Assembly: GCA_001986395.2 (NCBI GenBank)
Contig: MQVO02000081.1
Location: 1-50,178, forward strand
Reading direction: 5' to 3'
Origin: Irpex lacteus
Lineage: Eukaryota > Basidiomycota > Agaricomycetes > Polyporales > Irpicaceae
DNA length: 50,178 nt
The first letter of the stretch is position 1; each line of letters starts with the position of its first letter. The notes below the pieces were generated by a model that worked only from the letters and a program-made list of their open reading frames with translations, did not search any database and was not told the origin of the DNA. The translations under genes were made by a program, and so were the position numbers. This document shows, one piece after another, positions 11,265-23,073 of this stretch.

Positions 11265-14161
11265 CTAGTGAAGCAGCCTATTCGCAACCTCGGTCCAGAT
11301 AGCGAGAGGGTTGTTGACACTAGATACAATGCTTTAGCATACTACAAATCGGTGTGCATAGCATCCACCACTTACGTTTCTACCGTGAGAGGGAGGTTAA
11401 GATCTGCAGGGTGATCTTGCCATTCTACATTGTGCCCCCATGTTAGACGTCTACGACCACACGAAGGAAATGCTCGCTCACCTTCCGGCTGCGATGGGTT
11501 ATTAATCCCGAACCCGAGTCTCCAGGTGATACCCTGTACGCTGTTGGTTTTGCTATACGGAGACGAGAAATCAGCACTGCATCACGAAGTGGAAGATCGT
11601 AGTGGGACGAACAAGTCAGGAGGGGCCAGACTGTTGTTCTTAAGAAGCGCAGTCTAGAAGATAACCCGAGTTGTGAGTAGCTAGAATTCATGATTATCGA
11701 ATGGGGTCTTTTTCACCTTCACTTCCGTGTCGATCGTCGAGAAATCGGTGGACTGGCCGCCCACCGTTCCACAGTATCTCTGCTCCACACCCTGCCTGCC
11801 ACCGATGACCACGGTCTTCGAGCCTTCCTCCTTCGCCATGGTAATCTATGGAAAACGTGAGTGAAGTGAGTCACGGTCTGTATGAATCCGACTTACGGAA
11901 AACAACGAGCAAGAACTCGCACATCTACACGACAATCAGAATGAGTCTAATTCAATCCCTACAGCAGATCATATCGACGCACCTGCCATTGCTAACGATT
12001 ACGACCTTGTGAGGGTCGAACAAAGCCTCATCGGGAGGATCCAAATCGAACGGCTGGCAACCGTCGCTCAAGCTATAACAAGTTGTCAGTACACTGCACG
12101 TATACACCGGGAGCACTACAACGGAGAATACCCACGTCAAACTGAAAGCATCCGGCCGGCCATTGATATTTTTGTGCACAGCAGGGTCAAGCCAGTCGAA
12201 ACCAGCTGGGAAGAAGGTGTTGTTCTCCGGGAACGCCCAGTTGACGGGGTTATACAGCAGGTTGTCGTTAGGATCGACTTTGGGGTTATTGATGATAGAT
12301 TTGACTATCAATTGGGCAAGAGGGGCAGCGCGAGCGGTGGTGTTCAGTCCGGCTTGTGGTGTGCTAGTGGGCTTAGGACCAACGATCTAATCGTCCTGCT
12401 GTCAGCTATGATTCTTCACGATGACGCATTAAAACTGACGATACGATGGAGCCACTATGTCAAGAATCAGTATGCTGTTGTTATTGTATGCGCTCTATGA
12501 CTTACGTGGGCAATACAAATAAAGCCACCACCGTTGTTGGTCTGCCATACACTTGTCATTAGAATACAAGTCATGTGTTAAGGATTGGAACTGTGCATAC
12601 CACATCGACTATGAGCTGCGTTGCACCAGCTGCCTTCAGGTTCTGCAGACCTGTCAGCAGCGTTTTCTCGAAACCATCAAAGCTGGAGTCGGAGAAACTG
12701 CCCAAAGCGAGCACACCAGTATTCTTGTCCGCGAGGAGATGAAACTCGGAGACACCAGAGCTGCCAGCAACGGGCGCACCAGGGATAAGCGCAGGAGGCA
12801 GAGCAACGTCCAGCAGAGGGATTGTGTCCAGAATGGCGTTGATAGGATGCTTACGCGCGTCCGCAGGGGATATTGGGGCTTGTTGACGGTAGGCAGTGGC
12901 TGGAATGGCAGTTGGGTCATCCTCACGTCTACGAAGAGGGTTGCTGGGGTCGTTGAGATTCTCGCCGTTGGTGCCTTCGATCGCGACACAGTTGTTCTGG
13001 CGGAAAGAAGCAGAATCGGTCCACTTAACCGCACCTGAACTCAAGCGAGATCGGTATGGAAGCTATAGTTGATATTCGTAAGCACTGTTGTGTCATAGCA
13101 GTTCGAGATAATACTGACAGTGATAGTCTCGATGTGTTTTTGTCCGTTCCTCAGGATTGTTAAAGTTGCAAAGTCGTTAAGAGGCAATGCCTGCTGAGCG
13201 AAATTGCCCAAAATGTAGTTCCAGCCAGACGCGCCATGCTGGTAGCTGGAGAAGAAACTATACACAACGCAAACTGTCAGTTCAGTCCATAGCCTGCATT
13301 CCTCAAACGACTAACCCGTTCTCGCGCGTGCCAAGTGGCTGGAAGGACCCAGCGATCAAGGCATTAGCGTCTACTGCCACAAAGGGAGGGGCCCCGTTGA
13401 TGGCCAGCACTTTCGCACCGGAAAGCTTTTTGAGACATTTGCATAAGTGGCCTGAAGACAACGACTAAAATTATAGCTTACTGATGCCAGCTGTCCTTTA
13501 AGAGGACCCGGAAGCGCGTCTTGCCACACCTGAATTTCATCGGCAAACTCAACTGACGACACATTGAAGGCTTCCGGTGCAATGTGAACGTTCTGCGTGC
13601 CGTCGGGTTCAGTGAGCAGGACAAGAGGTGTCGGCAGGAACGATACAAAAAGAGCTGCGATATCGTCAATACAATGATTTGCGGGCGCAGATCAGAGATA
13701 AGGGTGACGTACAATCGAAGCAAGAGTTGATGTATACACAATGACCGTCGTTCAACCTTTTGAGCGTGCGCGACAAGTCAATGTGGAGGTCGAAGTCGGA
13801 GTTGTAGTGCTGGTGGCTGATCCTTGCCAAGTCTGCCAGTAAGTTCTCGTGTACATCCAATGTAAAAGGCGGCGGTGCTAGGAGCTCATAGTTCACGGAG
13901 GTATGGAACGCCAACGTCTTGTTGACGACCTCTACAATCTAGAGTTCTCGTCAGAACTAGAACGAGATATTGAGGGTACCAGTAACTCACGTTAGCCTTG
14001 ATTTCTGGGTCGACCTGGAAAGAGGTGAAACAGGCTCGCACATCCTTAGGTGCTACCCATTTCTTCCCAGCAATGGCCGCACATGGGTCGCTGGCAGCCG
14101 CGGTACCAAGAGCGGCCAGAGCAGCTGAAACGAGAGAGACGGTCAGGCCGATTTTGGCCAT
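11265..14161 (-). CDS. Secreted S41-family (CPAF-like) serine peptidase
   Basis: Fifteen exons give 676 aa. Introns (plus coordinates): 11320-11375, 11425-11481, 11553-11612, 11654-11716, 11846-11896, 11925-11982, 12073-12135, 12387-12505, 12542-12600, 13063-13118, 13258-13315, 13426-13481, 13655-13712, 13939-13990. All phases close. An N-terminal hydrophobic segment (MAKIGLTVSLVSAALAALGT) is a likely signal peptide. The N-terminal domain has NDGHCVYINSCFDS and FLPTPLVLLTEPDG. The middle has LSGAKVLAINGAPPF. The S41 core has LIVDVTNNGGGFICIAH, and the likely nucleophile serine lies in VIVSNGRCASSCSLF. The C-terminus carries WRLGFGINNPSQPEEWQDHP. Such CPAF-like S41 proteins are common, often multicopy, in basidiomycetes; natural substrates are unknown. 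Paired cysteines fit an extracellular protein. A TATA-like motif lies about 50 bp upstream. Confidence 0.88.
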
Positions 14162-14207
14162 AGTAGAAGCAGGGAAGAAAGAGCTTGGCGATATGCTCCC
14201 ATTATCT

Positions 14208-14221
14208 CTGCTTTATATGCG
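14208..14221 (-). promoter_or_regulatory. TATA-like box of the S41 peptidase gene
   Basis: On the minus strand the sequence reads GCATATAAAGC, about 50 bp upstream of the ATG at 14161. Position and sequence suit a core promoter of a regulated secreted enzyme. Confidence 0.5.
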
Positions 14222-14769
14222 TCGAGTGAGGTGTCGGGGCCCTGGACGACATCGGGTCAACGATATACATGATATCTCGTTGCCATGCGCGCAGAACATC
14301 GAGATACACGCGGGATGGTGAGAGAAGGTGAAACTCGATAAATGTCGAAGCTTCTCCGAAGTCTGATGCCGACTTTGTTGGGACTGGTATGCCCACCGGC
14401 AACAATGCGGAGGATGCAGTGCTGAGCACCTGACGAATGGCTAGGTCTCTACTTCTCGACGATTATTAGGAAGGGGAGGAGGTTGGGTGCCTTGACCGTG
14501 AGCTTCCCAATGCATTTCCTGGCAAGGACTCACGGAAGCACTTGTGCCCATGCGCTACACGATATCAGTGGGAACATGAATACTGTGCCAAGAGGTCGTC
14601 GTACCTGTCGGAGCGTCGTTCAGCACATGCGGGCAGTGTCTTGAATGCATGGGGGTTCGAATGATGAATCGTCAGCCCATCCCTGCTCGCTATCACGAAC
14701 ATTTGCGTCAGAGGTCACCCAAGCGTTGCGGCGTAACTGTCAAGGCGCATCACACACTGTGCACCCCGC

Positions 14770-14890
14770 GGTTAGTGAAATCGACGCACGCGCCGCTATT
14801 AGTTGGGCGCCTGACGATATTTCAGTGCGCGAACAGCGAGTCACGCTTTTCAGCGAGAAGTTAGTGAAACTCGCACTAACCGTTTTCACT
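14770..14890. repeat. Left terminal/subterminal repeat cluster of the transposon
   Basis: Contains GGTTAGTGAAATCG at 14770, AGTTAGTGAAACTCG near 14859 and CACTAACCG at 14874. The last two together form an imperfect palindrome with GTTAGTG and CACTAAC arms about 7 nt apart. Such short repeated words near the ends are typical transposase-binding sites in CACTA elements. Confidence 0.55.
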
Positions 14891-15108
14891 GTAGGACACA
14901 GTGCAATACACTGGTTTCATAACATAATCAGACAGTTAGCGAAAACCCGGTGAGGATACATAAAACCAAATAAACAGTTTTCGAGCAGCAGTCATGTGCT
15001 CACTCACCGGCAAAGGCCACGCATGCTCAGTTATGCAGACGAACGGCATTATCGAGAGACAGAGACGTTTATTGTTATGCTACGAGTACATATGTACTAT
15101 AGTACATA

Positions 15109-16039
15109 TTAACAGAACGGGTTTTGAGAGGGAGTTGTGATACGACGGCGTTTGCGGTGCGGTGGGGACACAATGTCTTGCGATGGGTTACTTCGCCTCA
15201 TCCAGATGCTGGTGCCGTCTTGGTAACGCATCTCAAATTTGTCGTCTTCATCGTCGTCATTATCGGAGGAAGCAACAGAGTGTAGGATGCGAGCCTACAT
15301 AAGGGAAACGAGGTGAATATTAGCCATGCACTGGCACGCACATTAGAGAACATAAGGTTACGCACCTCGAGGCTCTGAATGCTCGTCTGAAGCAACTGAA
15401 GGTTGCTGTTTGTTAGTTCGAGCATGTTCTCCAAGTGCTCTACCTTGCAGCGAAGCACGAGTAGCTCTTGCTTGCACTGTGAGCACCCGGCACAGTCTAC
15501 ATTGGCTGTAAGAATCAGGTTTAGACTGGAAGTACAGATCAATGCGATAGAACGTACTGTGCACATCACAAATGCTCGCATTTGTCTCCAACGGCTCGGC
15601 ATTCGGCTTGACACTCATTTCCTTGGGGTTTATGTCCTCTTGTTTGACACCGTGTGGTACGTCGCTCGGTGTCAGCGCCGCAACGTACTGTGAGTCCGTT
15701 GTTTGTGAGTCGAGGGCGCCGCCAGAGCGATACAGCCTATGATAGGATACACATCATTTCCACATATTACTGTCAAGTACGCAATACTTACTCGTCGAGT
15801 TTGTGGCTTGCTGCGGCCAGCTGCAAGGCACGTCGCCCTCGCGTTACAGGTCCTTCATCGAGACTATCGAGATCCTGAGAAGGGATGTAGTCTTCGTCCT
15901 CTTTTACTTGCATTGATACAAGTGACATTGGGATGTTTGTGTAAGTGGCAGATGGAAGTTGGCGGCATAGCTGGATGAGGAGACGAGGGCGACGATAGAA
16001 GTTGGGGTTAGTGAACGGCACTGACTGAGTTAGTGCCAT
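15109..16039 (-). CDS. Transposon-borne small protein with CxxCxxC motif, coiled coil and basic C-terminus
   Basis: Four exons, 15792-16039, 15558-15736, 15366-15505 and 15109-15294 (minus order), give 250 aa with closing phases. The ATG at 16039 is the first in the frame. The N-terminal part has NPNFYRRPRLLIQLCRQL. The middle carries DCAGCSQCKQE, a CxxCxxC cluster directly followed by a leucine-rich coiled coil (about 40 residues, HLENMLELTNSNLQLLQ). The acidic SSDNDDDEDDKFE is followed by HRKRRRITTP, a likely nuclear localisation signal. I do not recognise the family. Its place next to the Tnp2 gene inside the repeat-bounded unit suggests a DNA-binding partner of the transposase, as TnpA is in plant CACTA elements, but this is inference. 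Confidence 0.65.
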
Positions 16040-16329
16040 TAGCGCCCATTCCAAATCAGGCAGTCATTCTCGCGGCAGTGGCCACAGACTACGTCTCAGG
16101 CTGCTGCAGGTCCCCCGTAGTTGTAGAAGGCACATAAATGCTAGTATTAGCTATCTGTATATATGTAGCATAGTTGGTTCTTTTTTTGTGGGGGCCACTG
16201 TCACGAGCACTTGTTAAATTAGTTCTGACTACCTCAGCAATGAATTACACGATCTCACGGCTTTCCTAGACTATACGTAAACGAGCATCAAGTGGTTGAA
16301 TCCGATAGGTGAATAACTAGCATAAGAGT

Positions 16330-19300
16330 CTATTCGAGGTAAATTTCACGAGATACAAGCTGACTACGGTCGATAATGCCCCACTGTCCCCGGTCATACA
16401 CTCGACCTACCAGGCACGGAACCGTCGTAATGTCAACAACCTCGAGAGGCCCCATCTTATCGTAATAGTGAATATCGAGCGTCGAATGATGAAAGGTGAC
16501 AACAGCCTTTCGAACGATCGCCAACAAGAAGGTTGTTGGCAACACACCAACCGAGGGAATGGCACCGACATCAACTACTACGATGTGCATTAGTTGCCCG
16601 TAAAAGGTCTCCTTCCGCATGATGACAGGCAGATTGCGGAACCGGGAATTCATATCAACTTCAGGTTCATACTAGTTGAGTCATTGAATTAGTTATGAGG
16701 GGGCTAAGAACGCAAAGCAGTATTACAATAGCTCACCTTAACAAACGTAGCATCCCGGTAATCTTTCTCCGAGTCCCTGCTTACGACAGGTACTGCGTCT
16801 TCACCGCGATATGCCGCCGCATGGATAATGTCCCCGCTGGGAAGTATCCGTGCCCGAGCCCACTCCTGATAGGTTCCTGATAGCGCACTTTTGATCATGG
16901 CGGCCGTAGTAGCCGGAAAACGAGAGCGCAGGAAGTTCACGATCTTCTCGATGACTCCAGGCCCAAAGGTACGAGCATGCGAGCCAGGTAGCAATGCACA
17001 GTGCTTATCTATTGTATTGATTAGCATCGGTGCTGGCGGAGAAAAAGAAGCACTTACGGTTACGGAGGCAAATCGCTGAATAGTACACTTCCAAATCGGG
17101 CTTGCTAAGTTTGAGAGCATCGGCGGCATCGTATAGAATGCGGATATGGCTGAGACGGGCGCGGTCCAAGACGTGCCGGTTGACACTTGCAAATGGAAAC
17201 CGGCGGCTTCGAAAGGCTGGTTGAAGAGACCCGCAGTACCTCTCCATTGGAAAGGCCCATGATGCCCACACTGGACCGGCGATCTGAATACTGTCTGCGA
17301 TGTGGAGAAGGGCGTGAATGGTGAGGGGACAAGTCGATAGTCGCGAGGGGTTATACTGATAGTAGAACCTACGGCGAGGGGCAAATAGTATGTGAGATGA
17401 TATCTAGGGTAGTAGCGACTCAAGTTGACTTACTGCTCGTATTTTCGTACCCACTCAATTAATCCTGTCCGAATAATGCCCACGTCCGAAATCTTCATCT
17501 CAAATTGTAGACACAGATTGATGAGGCGAATAAAGTCGACAAGATGATCATAGTATTTGTGATGGGCAAAGCGATCGCGCAGCACAATAGGAGAGACGAA
17601 CAAAGTCCAAAAGGAGCGGCTGTCGGCTGTCCAATTAGATTTCTCGGTTGCAACGTTAGGTGATCGTGGTCCAAAGCAGGCAGGAATAGTGTCCCCAGAG
17701 TCTGCGCTTGCAGCACCTATAGCCTCCCAGAGAGCCGTCGTAAAAGCATATGCCTCTTGACCAGTGTCGAGACCTTTGTAGCCACCGCTCCATAGCAAGG
17801 TAAGATTCTTCAACACATTCTCCCAGATGAGATGCATGAAGTCGTAGGGAAATGATCCAGGGAATGAGAGTGACGAAAGAGATGAAAGAGCTGGTATTCC
17901 CTTGATGCCATACGTTCGAGCACGAGCTTTCGACTCAGCCTCGGTTGGTGCAAACTGAACTTCGTGTGCGTGCTGCATGAAACGTTCGTGGGTCCGAAGA
18001 GGAAGGTTTGCCGGATCGTAAGCTTTGGTCGCAGATGGTGATGATGCCACATCAGGATGCCGTGACCGGTCAAGGGGGACGTAAAGGGTAGGCTGGCGTG
18101 AATTCGGCACCCGAACACCATGAATCTCGCACATGCGGCATGGACATAGGCCGTTATGGCCCTTCATTCGCATCACCATTGAGATGGCGGGAATGTCGCC
18201 AAAGACGAGAATCAGGTAGGCGCGAAGAGCGAAGAACTCATCTGTCAGCCCGTCGTACGCATGGACACCGATTTCCAGTTGTAACAGCTCTTGCACTAGG
18301 GGCCACAAAAAGGAGTCGAAATCGACGGGCTTTTTAGGCCCAGGAACTACGCCAAGCGATAGAATATTTTCGAGGTGAAAGCGAATGTCGGGAGGAAGAT
18401 TGTAGAGGAAAAGAATGAGCGGCCAGCATGTCTTCTGGCGACGTCGAAATGGAGCAATCCCATCAGTCGAAACACCGAGAGCAACATCTCTTGCATCTTG
18501 GAAGTACGTGTGTTCCAGCTCCTTGCCATTGACGACAACCGTTTTTCCCAGAAGCGAGCGGTAAACTTGGGCATCGAAGACGTCTTTGATGACATCAGGT
18601 TCGTGCTGGTGGCCGGATGAGCGATGGCGCATGATGAGTGATGTCTTCGCATTGGCAAAGAGAGACTTTAGCCGGGGAATGACGGGTAGATATACAAACT
18701 CTTGCCGTCGCTTGCCATTGGCATCGTAGCGCGACGATTTACAGTACAAGCACTCTGTAGAGGCCGCATGAACGCCAGCAAAGCAACAGCAGGAGTTGAT
18801 GCAGCAATCGTAGACTTGCGGTTCGAATCCCGACAGGTCTGCGACGCGTTGCTGACAAACCTTCCAACTGGGCACGTTTGAGCTCGGGAAAGCATACTCG
18901 AGCTTTGCAAAGGTTTCGCCGGGCATATGAGTGTCAACCTTGAGCGCAAATGGCCGCAGGTAATCAAGATCGTCTTGGTCCAGTGATGGATCTGCCGCCA
19001 AAGAGATTCAGAATAAATAATAGCAGCATTAAGACGTTGGACGTACTGAGGCGATTTGCTGCACGCTGTAGATGCTCATGGACTCGATCCCAGGCAGAGA
19101 TTGCTTCATATTGATCATCAGAGTCTGGCCCATCTTGGCCGTTCCAAGTAAAGTCGTTTCTGTCGCTCTCCTGTCCGGCGGGCTGGTCTGCGTCCTCGTC
19201 TTCGTCGTCACTAGCGTCGTCAACCCGCGCAGTCCGAAGCCGGCCTGCCCAAATCCTCTCCTGAGCTACTGCAACAGCAGTGTCCAAGTCGTATGGCTCC

Positions 19301-19753
19301 TGGTAGGGTGTTTGGATATCATGCACAGATGGCAAGCCGTCTGATGCAGGTACTACTGCATCGCGGTTCTCATCGACTGGAGGCTCTAGAGCTGCCACCG
19401 GATCTGAATGCGAAGAATGTAAATATCTCGTCATAGATATTCAGAAGGTATGAGAGTGTATACATACCCATTGTACCAGTACCACCCTGCCCACGAAAGC
19501 CATTCAACTTCTTGTGGCGACGCGAAAATCGCTGGCCAAGCGAGCGTATGGATGCTACAGCCGAGCTAGCGAACACTGTAAGACGATTGCCACGAAGGGT
19601 CCTTCCTTCCGCTTGATGCGCTCCGTTTGGTGCAGCAATTGACCCATGGCTCTGTCCGAGAGTGTGTCGGCGTGCGGTAGAGATCCCGACCATTTCACCA
19701 CAACCGCAGGTGCACATGATGTGCTTCTTGGTCACCTTGAGCTGTCGGACCAT
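16330..19753 (-). CDS. tnp2: Tnp2-family (Transposase_21) transposase
   Basis: Six exons, 19468-19753, 19047-19403, 17434-18991, 17058-17368, 16737-17008 and 16330-16671 (minus order), give 1,041 aa without internal stops. The ATG at 19753 precedes a short Cys/His segment (MCTCGCGEMVGISTARRHT) and an acidic spacer. The core has the Tnp2 pattern: Cys-rich YDCCINSCCCFAG and ECLYC, FVYLPVIPRL, VALGVSTDGIAPFRR with the first candidate catalytic Asp, VFGDIPAISMVMRMKGHNG with the second, a CPCRMC zinc site, and FMHLIWENVLKNLT with a candidate Glu. The C-terminal part (NPSRLSTCPLTIHALLHIAD, WASWAFPMERYCG) is the DUF4218-like region that follows Tnp2 in fungal copies. Since the frame is fully open across six exons, the copy may be recent or active. 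It is transcribed divergently from the coiled-coil gene, 270 bp apart. Confidence 0.9.
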
Positions 19754-20023
19754 AGCGAAGGTACAGTACGGCTTCGCAGGTCTAAGTTCAGCTGTAACCA
19801 AGCTGTCAAATTTGCCTAAGGTAGAGAGAGTGAGAAGTGAGTGAAAACGACGAACTTTGGTTAGTGTCGGTCGCGCGCGCGGTTTGAGGAAATTGTGCTT
19901 ACCTAGACCTTTGACGGCCGGCTCTTAAGTCCGAGGCGTCGTATTTTTCTCTTCCTCCCCTACCACCATCATCCCCCACATATATTCACTATTGAGCAGT
20001 ATTTACGCAACCTACAGTAGACG

Positions 20024-20981
20024 ATGGCAGTAAGTATCTTGTTAATATTGACTTGACCGGGCACATCACACTTACCTTGGAGCACATAGCGATCAAAGAA
20101 GGCCGTTGAAGAAGAACTTGCAGCCGCAAAGAAAACTATAGATGAGCTCAAGGGTGAGTCCGGATGCTATGCATAAGTTATATGAGCTTACATACCATTC
20201 GCGAGTGCATCCTAGAGAAGGGGCACAAGGCCGAAGAAGCGCGTATGGCAGCGGAAGCCGAGCGCAACGCGGCTGAGTTGGCTCGTCAAGTGTCCGAGCA
20301 ACATGAGGCCGAACTTGCGGATCGCGTGCAGACTGTTGAAGCGGAGGCTAATGAGATGCGGGAAGCGCAGGCGGCGGCAGCAGCGGTGGCAGCGAGAGAC
20401 CAAGCGGGCCATGCACCGCTAGTTGCAAGGCCGCGAGGACGCTTCTCACTCGCCGATTTCCTCGAGAACATGGACATTCTTGAAGACGAGCAGCTAGTAA
20501 TGCATGTACGTTGCCTGTTTAATAACCGAGCGAGGACTAATACACTGTTTACTTACAGGGCTATCTTCGGAGCTTTATTGGTGACCTCGATCCTGCAAAA
20601 ACCTTCCTCTATCAAGAGAGGGAACGTGTCGAGACACTGAGGGAATTGGTAAGAACACGAGCTATCTCCACGGAAGTATAAACTCACCTAGTATGACAGA
20701 TGTGCAAGCAGTTCCCGGTGCTGAGAAGGTTCCAACGGACATGGCCAGCTGATCTGATGATGCAGCATGCACTATACAATCGTCGAAAGAGCCTCATTAA
20801 GCATGGAGTCATCCAGGGGGCACACCGCAACCACAAGACCACTCACCAACAACGGAGCCATCAAGGTAAACAAGCTCAAGTGATCGGTCTTCAACATCGC
20901 CATAGGCGCATCGCACACGCGAACCAGGTACGTCAAGCAGAAGAGGACCACAACATCGACCCCGAACTCCTTCAGCAGTGA
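20024..20981 (+). CDS. Transposon-borne coiled-coil protein
   Basis: Five exons, 20024-20029, 20090-20153, 20216-20505, 20559-20648 and 20700-20981, give 243 aa. The first exon encodes only Met-Ala. Residues about 3-90 are Ala/Glu/Lys-rich and predicted coiled coil (KKAVEEELAAAKKTIDELK, EARMAAEAERNAAELARQV). Then come FSLADFLENMDILEDEQLV and a conserved-looking block (QFPVLRRFQRTWPADLMM), and a basic Gln/His-rich tail. I do not recognise a named domain. It shares a short divergent promoter region with the transposase, so co-mobilisation is likely. A GTAAAC...AG interval in the last exon could be a further intron; I left it as coding. Confidence 0.6.
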
Positions 20982-21946
20982 GTGCGTTACGAGAGTCGTC
21001 GAGTAAGTCGATGAAGAGGCGTGGGTGAAGCGATGCGGGTGCTGCCAGTGGGCATGCTTCTTTTCGTTCTCACGCTCAGGGATACTCGGTTCCGTTCTGT
21101 ACTCGTTGCTGTACGTTCAATAAATCAGATTTATAGCATCCGTCTTGCGAGTATTGCTTGTTTGAGAGGTCGCAGTAGTGAGAAATGAACCAATCGGATT
21201 GAACAGCGATGTGGCCATATTGGCGTCAATTCAGTCAACATCGCTAACAATGACAGTAAACAGTTTGGCGAGAAAATTGAGAACTTCGCTCACTACAGCA
21301 AGTGAGGCTCACTATATAGAATAGTAAAACAGTTTGACGATTACATTGAAGTTCTGCACTAACTACGACAGTATTTCTCACCGACATCAGCGCCACTGAG
21401 ACGGCGCTAGCAGTTAGTGAAGTGTGTTCAAAAAGTCAGCAATTCTGTCCGTTCAATGAATAGTGCATCTCATTGACGCCGCTTAGTGAACTTCGCTCAC
21501 AATTTAGTGCGATTCACTAACCAGGTCAGTCATGCGCACTATACCTCAGTAAGTCAATTTCACGTTATATTCGGTGCACAGTGACAGCCTGAGGCCTGAG
21601 TCTTTGCCCCATATACCCCAACGCCGACGATTTCGTGGCATAATCGAACACGTAAAGCTCTGATATGTCCTGAATGGTAAACTTCGACGTTAAAGAGGTG
21701 CTTCTGTGAACAGCACTATATATGAGTCTGGATCGAACAGGGTAGTAAGTGACAGAGACAGAGACGAAAGCCTGTGCTCTATTCTCAAAAGCGCCCATGT
21801 AAAATCGCCGCGGCTTTGCGGAGCTACAAATTCTGTCATACTCAACCCTGACTGTCACAGTTTCAGACTCTTCAAGTTCGTCGTGTATACTGTAAGTTTG
21901 CCAGTTGTCTGTCCAGTTCAGCACACACAAGTTAATTCATCCAAAG
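20982..21946. repeat. Right end of the transposon with subterminal repeats, then RRP43 upstream region
   Basis: Two imperfect direct repeats of about 40 bp, each opening with AAACAGTTTG, lie at about 21258-21297 and 21327-21366. Inverted and direct TTAGTG/CACTAA words follow at about 21357, 21413, 21483, 21504 and 21515. The stretch 21504-21520 is a small palindrome (TTAGTG-cgatt-CACTAA). From about 21523 to 21946 the DNA is ordinary upstream sequence of RRP43 with no visible gene. Confidence 0.55.
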
Positions 21947-23073
21947 ATGGCTGCAGCGACCTCTCCAACCGACGCTGAGCAAGAGGCTCTGAAAGCGCTG
22001 ACATTCCAACGTCTTCATCCAAGGGCGTACCTGGAACGCTTTCTTGCAGAGCAGCTACGTCCGGACGGACGCACTCCAGCAGAATGGCGGAATGTTTCCA
22101 TCAACGCAGGTTGGTAGATGACACATGTAATCTCATGTAAATAACTGAATTTTCTCTACTAGGGTCAATTTCTACCGCGGACGGCTCTGCCCTGGTTCGC
22201 CTGGGCAATACTACCGTAGTATGTGGCGTGAAGGCAGAGATTGCTGAGCCAGAGCTCGACTCACCAGATGACGGTTTTATTGGTCTGTATAACTCTTCCA
22301 AAGCTCCCCGATCAGGAGCTCACGCTACACCGTAGTACCGAATTTGGATTTACCAGCAATGTGTTCACCTCGGTTTAAACCAGGTCCACCATCAGAGGAT
22401 GCGCAAGTCCTCTCCGACAGGTTGAACGAAGTTTTGATAGCGTATGGCGACTCCCTTCTCGCTTTTTCTTGGCGACTTACAAACATATAGATCAGGGATA
22501 CTATCGACGAAATCACTATGCATACACCAGGGCAAGGCCGCCTGGGTACTATACATAGATGCAACCTGCATCAATTATGACGGAAATGTCTTCGATGCTA
22601 CGCTGCTGGCTATGGTTGCGGCCCTCAAAAATAGTATGTTTAAAGCACGCCACATTGCTGTTATTCCTACTGATAATCAACTCAGCGAAGTTGCCAAAAG
22701 CGACGTATGATGAAGACACCGGCCGCACAATCTGTTCTAGGAAGATCAAACAGCCCCTTGCGCTTGGAAGACTCCCTATATCCGTATCATTTGGCGTGTT
22801 TGACTCGTGAGTTTGTTCAAGTATATGGTGCTTAGTTCTCATAGTTGACTGATGATGGTCGTTACAAGGACACACCTTCTGACAGACCCAACAGCTTTCG
22901 AGGAGCAGTTATTAGACACTACCTACACTGTTACGATGGATAAGGACGGTGGTATTATCTCGGTGACGCAGCTTGGCGTAGGACCGATTGGAGCAGAGGA
23001 TGTTTTGGGACAGTGTATCCGTGCTGCCAAAGCTCGATGTGCAGAAGCTGAGCAAGAAATCTATAATTCATGA
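21947..23073 (+). CDS. RRP43: Exosome complex subunit Rrp43 (EXOSC8 type)
   Basis: RNase PH-like ring subunit of the RNA exosome, which trims and degrades RNA in nucleus and cytoplasm. Exons 21947-22109, 22163-22282, 22336-22441, 22491-22633, 22686-22806 and 22869-23073 give 285 aa; human EXOSC8 is 276. Diagnostic stretches: [18 protein letters not shown], spliced to [19 protein letters not shown] and [10 protein letters not shown]; later [20 protein letters not shown] and [14 protein letters not shown]. As in other eukaryotic ring subunits, the phosphorolytic residues of bacterial RNase PH are not expected to be complete. All five introns are 49-62 nt. The transposon sits a few hundred bp upstream, so part of the native promoter may be displaced. 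Confidence 0.94.

Larger units (their letters stand above)
14770..21522. mobile_element. Tnp2-type (CACTA-superfamily-like) DNA transposon with three genes
   Basis: The unit contains an intact Tnp2 transposase (16330-19753, minus), a small minus-strand CxxC protein (15109-16039) and a plus-strand coiled-coil protein (20024-20981). The flanks carry repeated TTAGTG/CACTAA words. The outermost matching pair is GGTTAGTGAAATCGACGCAC starting at 14770 and, inverted, GTGCGATTCACTAACC ending at 21522. An inner pair, CACTAACCG at 14874 and CAGTTAGTG ending at 21419, fits the CACTA convention better. I could not find a matching target-site duplication at either pair, so exact ends are uncertain by about 100 bp. 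The element lies between two host genes transcribed away from it. Confidence 0.65.

Noticed and set aside
15075..15112. AT-rich palindrome GTACATATGTAC...AGTACATATT as a replication or insertion site
   Set aside because: It sits at the stop codon of the small transposon gene and is short; more likely part of its 3' end signals. No second copy was noticed.
18820..18845. Perfect tRNA B-box word GGTTCGAATCC on the plus strand
   Set aside because: It lies inside the transposase coding exon (LSGFEPQVYD on the other strand); no A-box or cloverleaf surrounds it.
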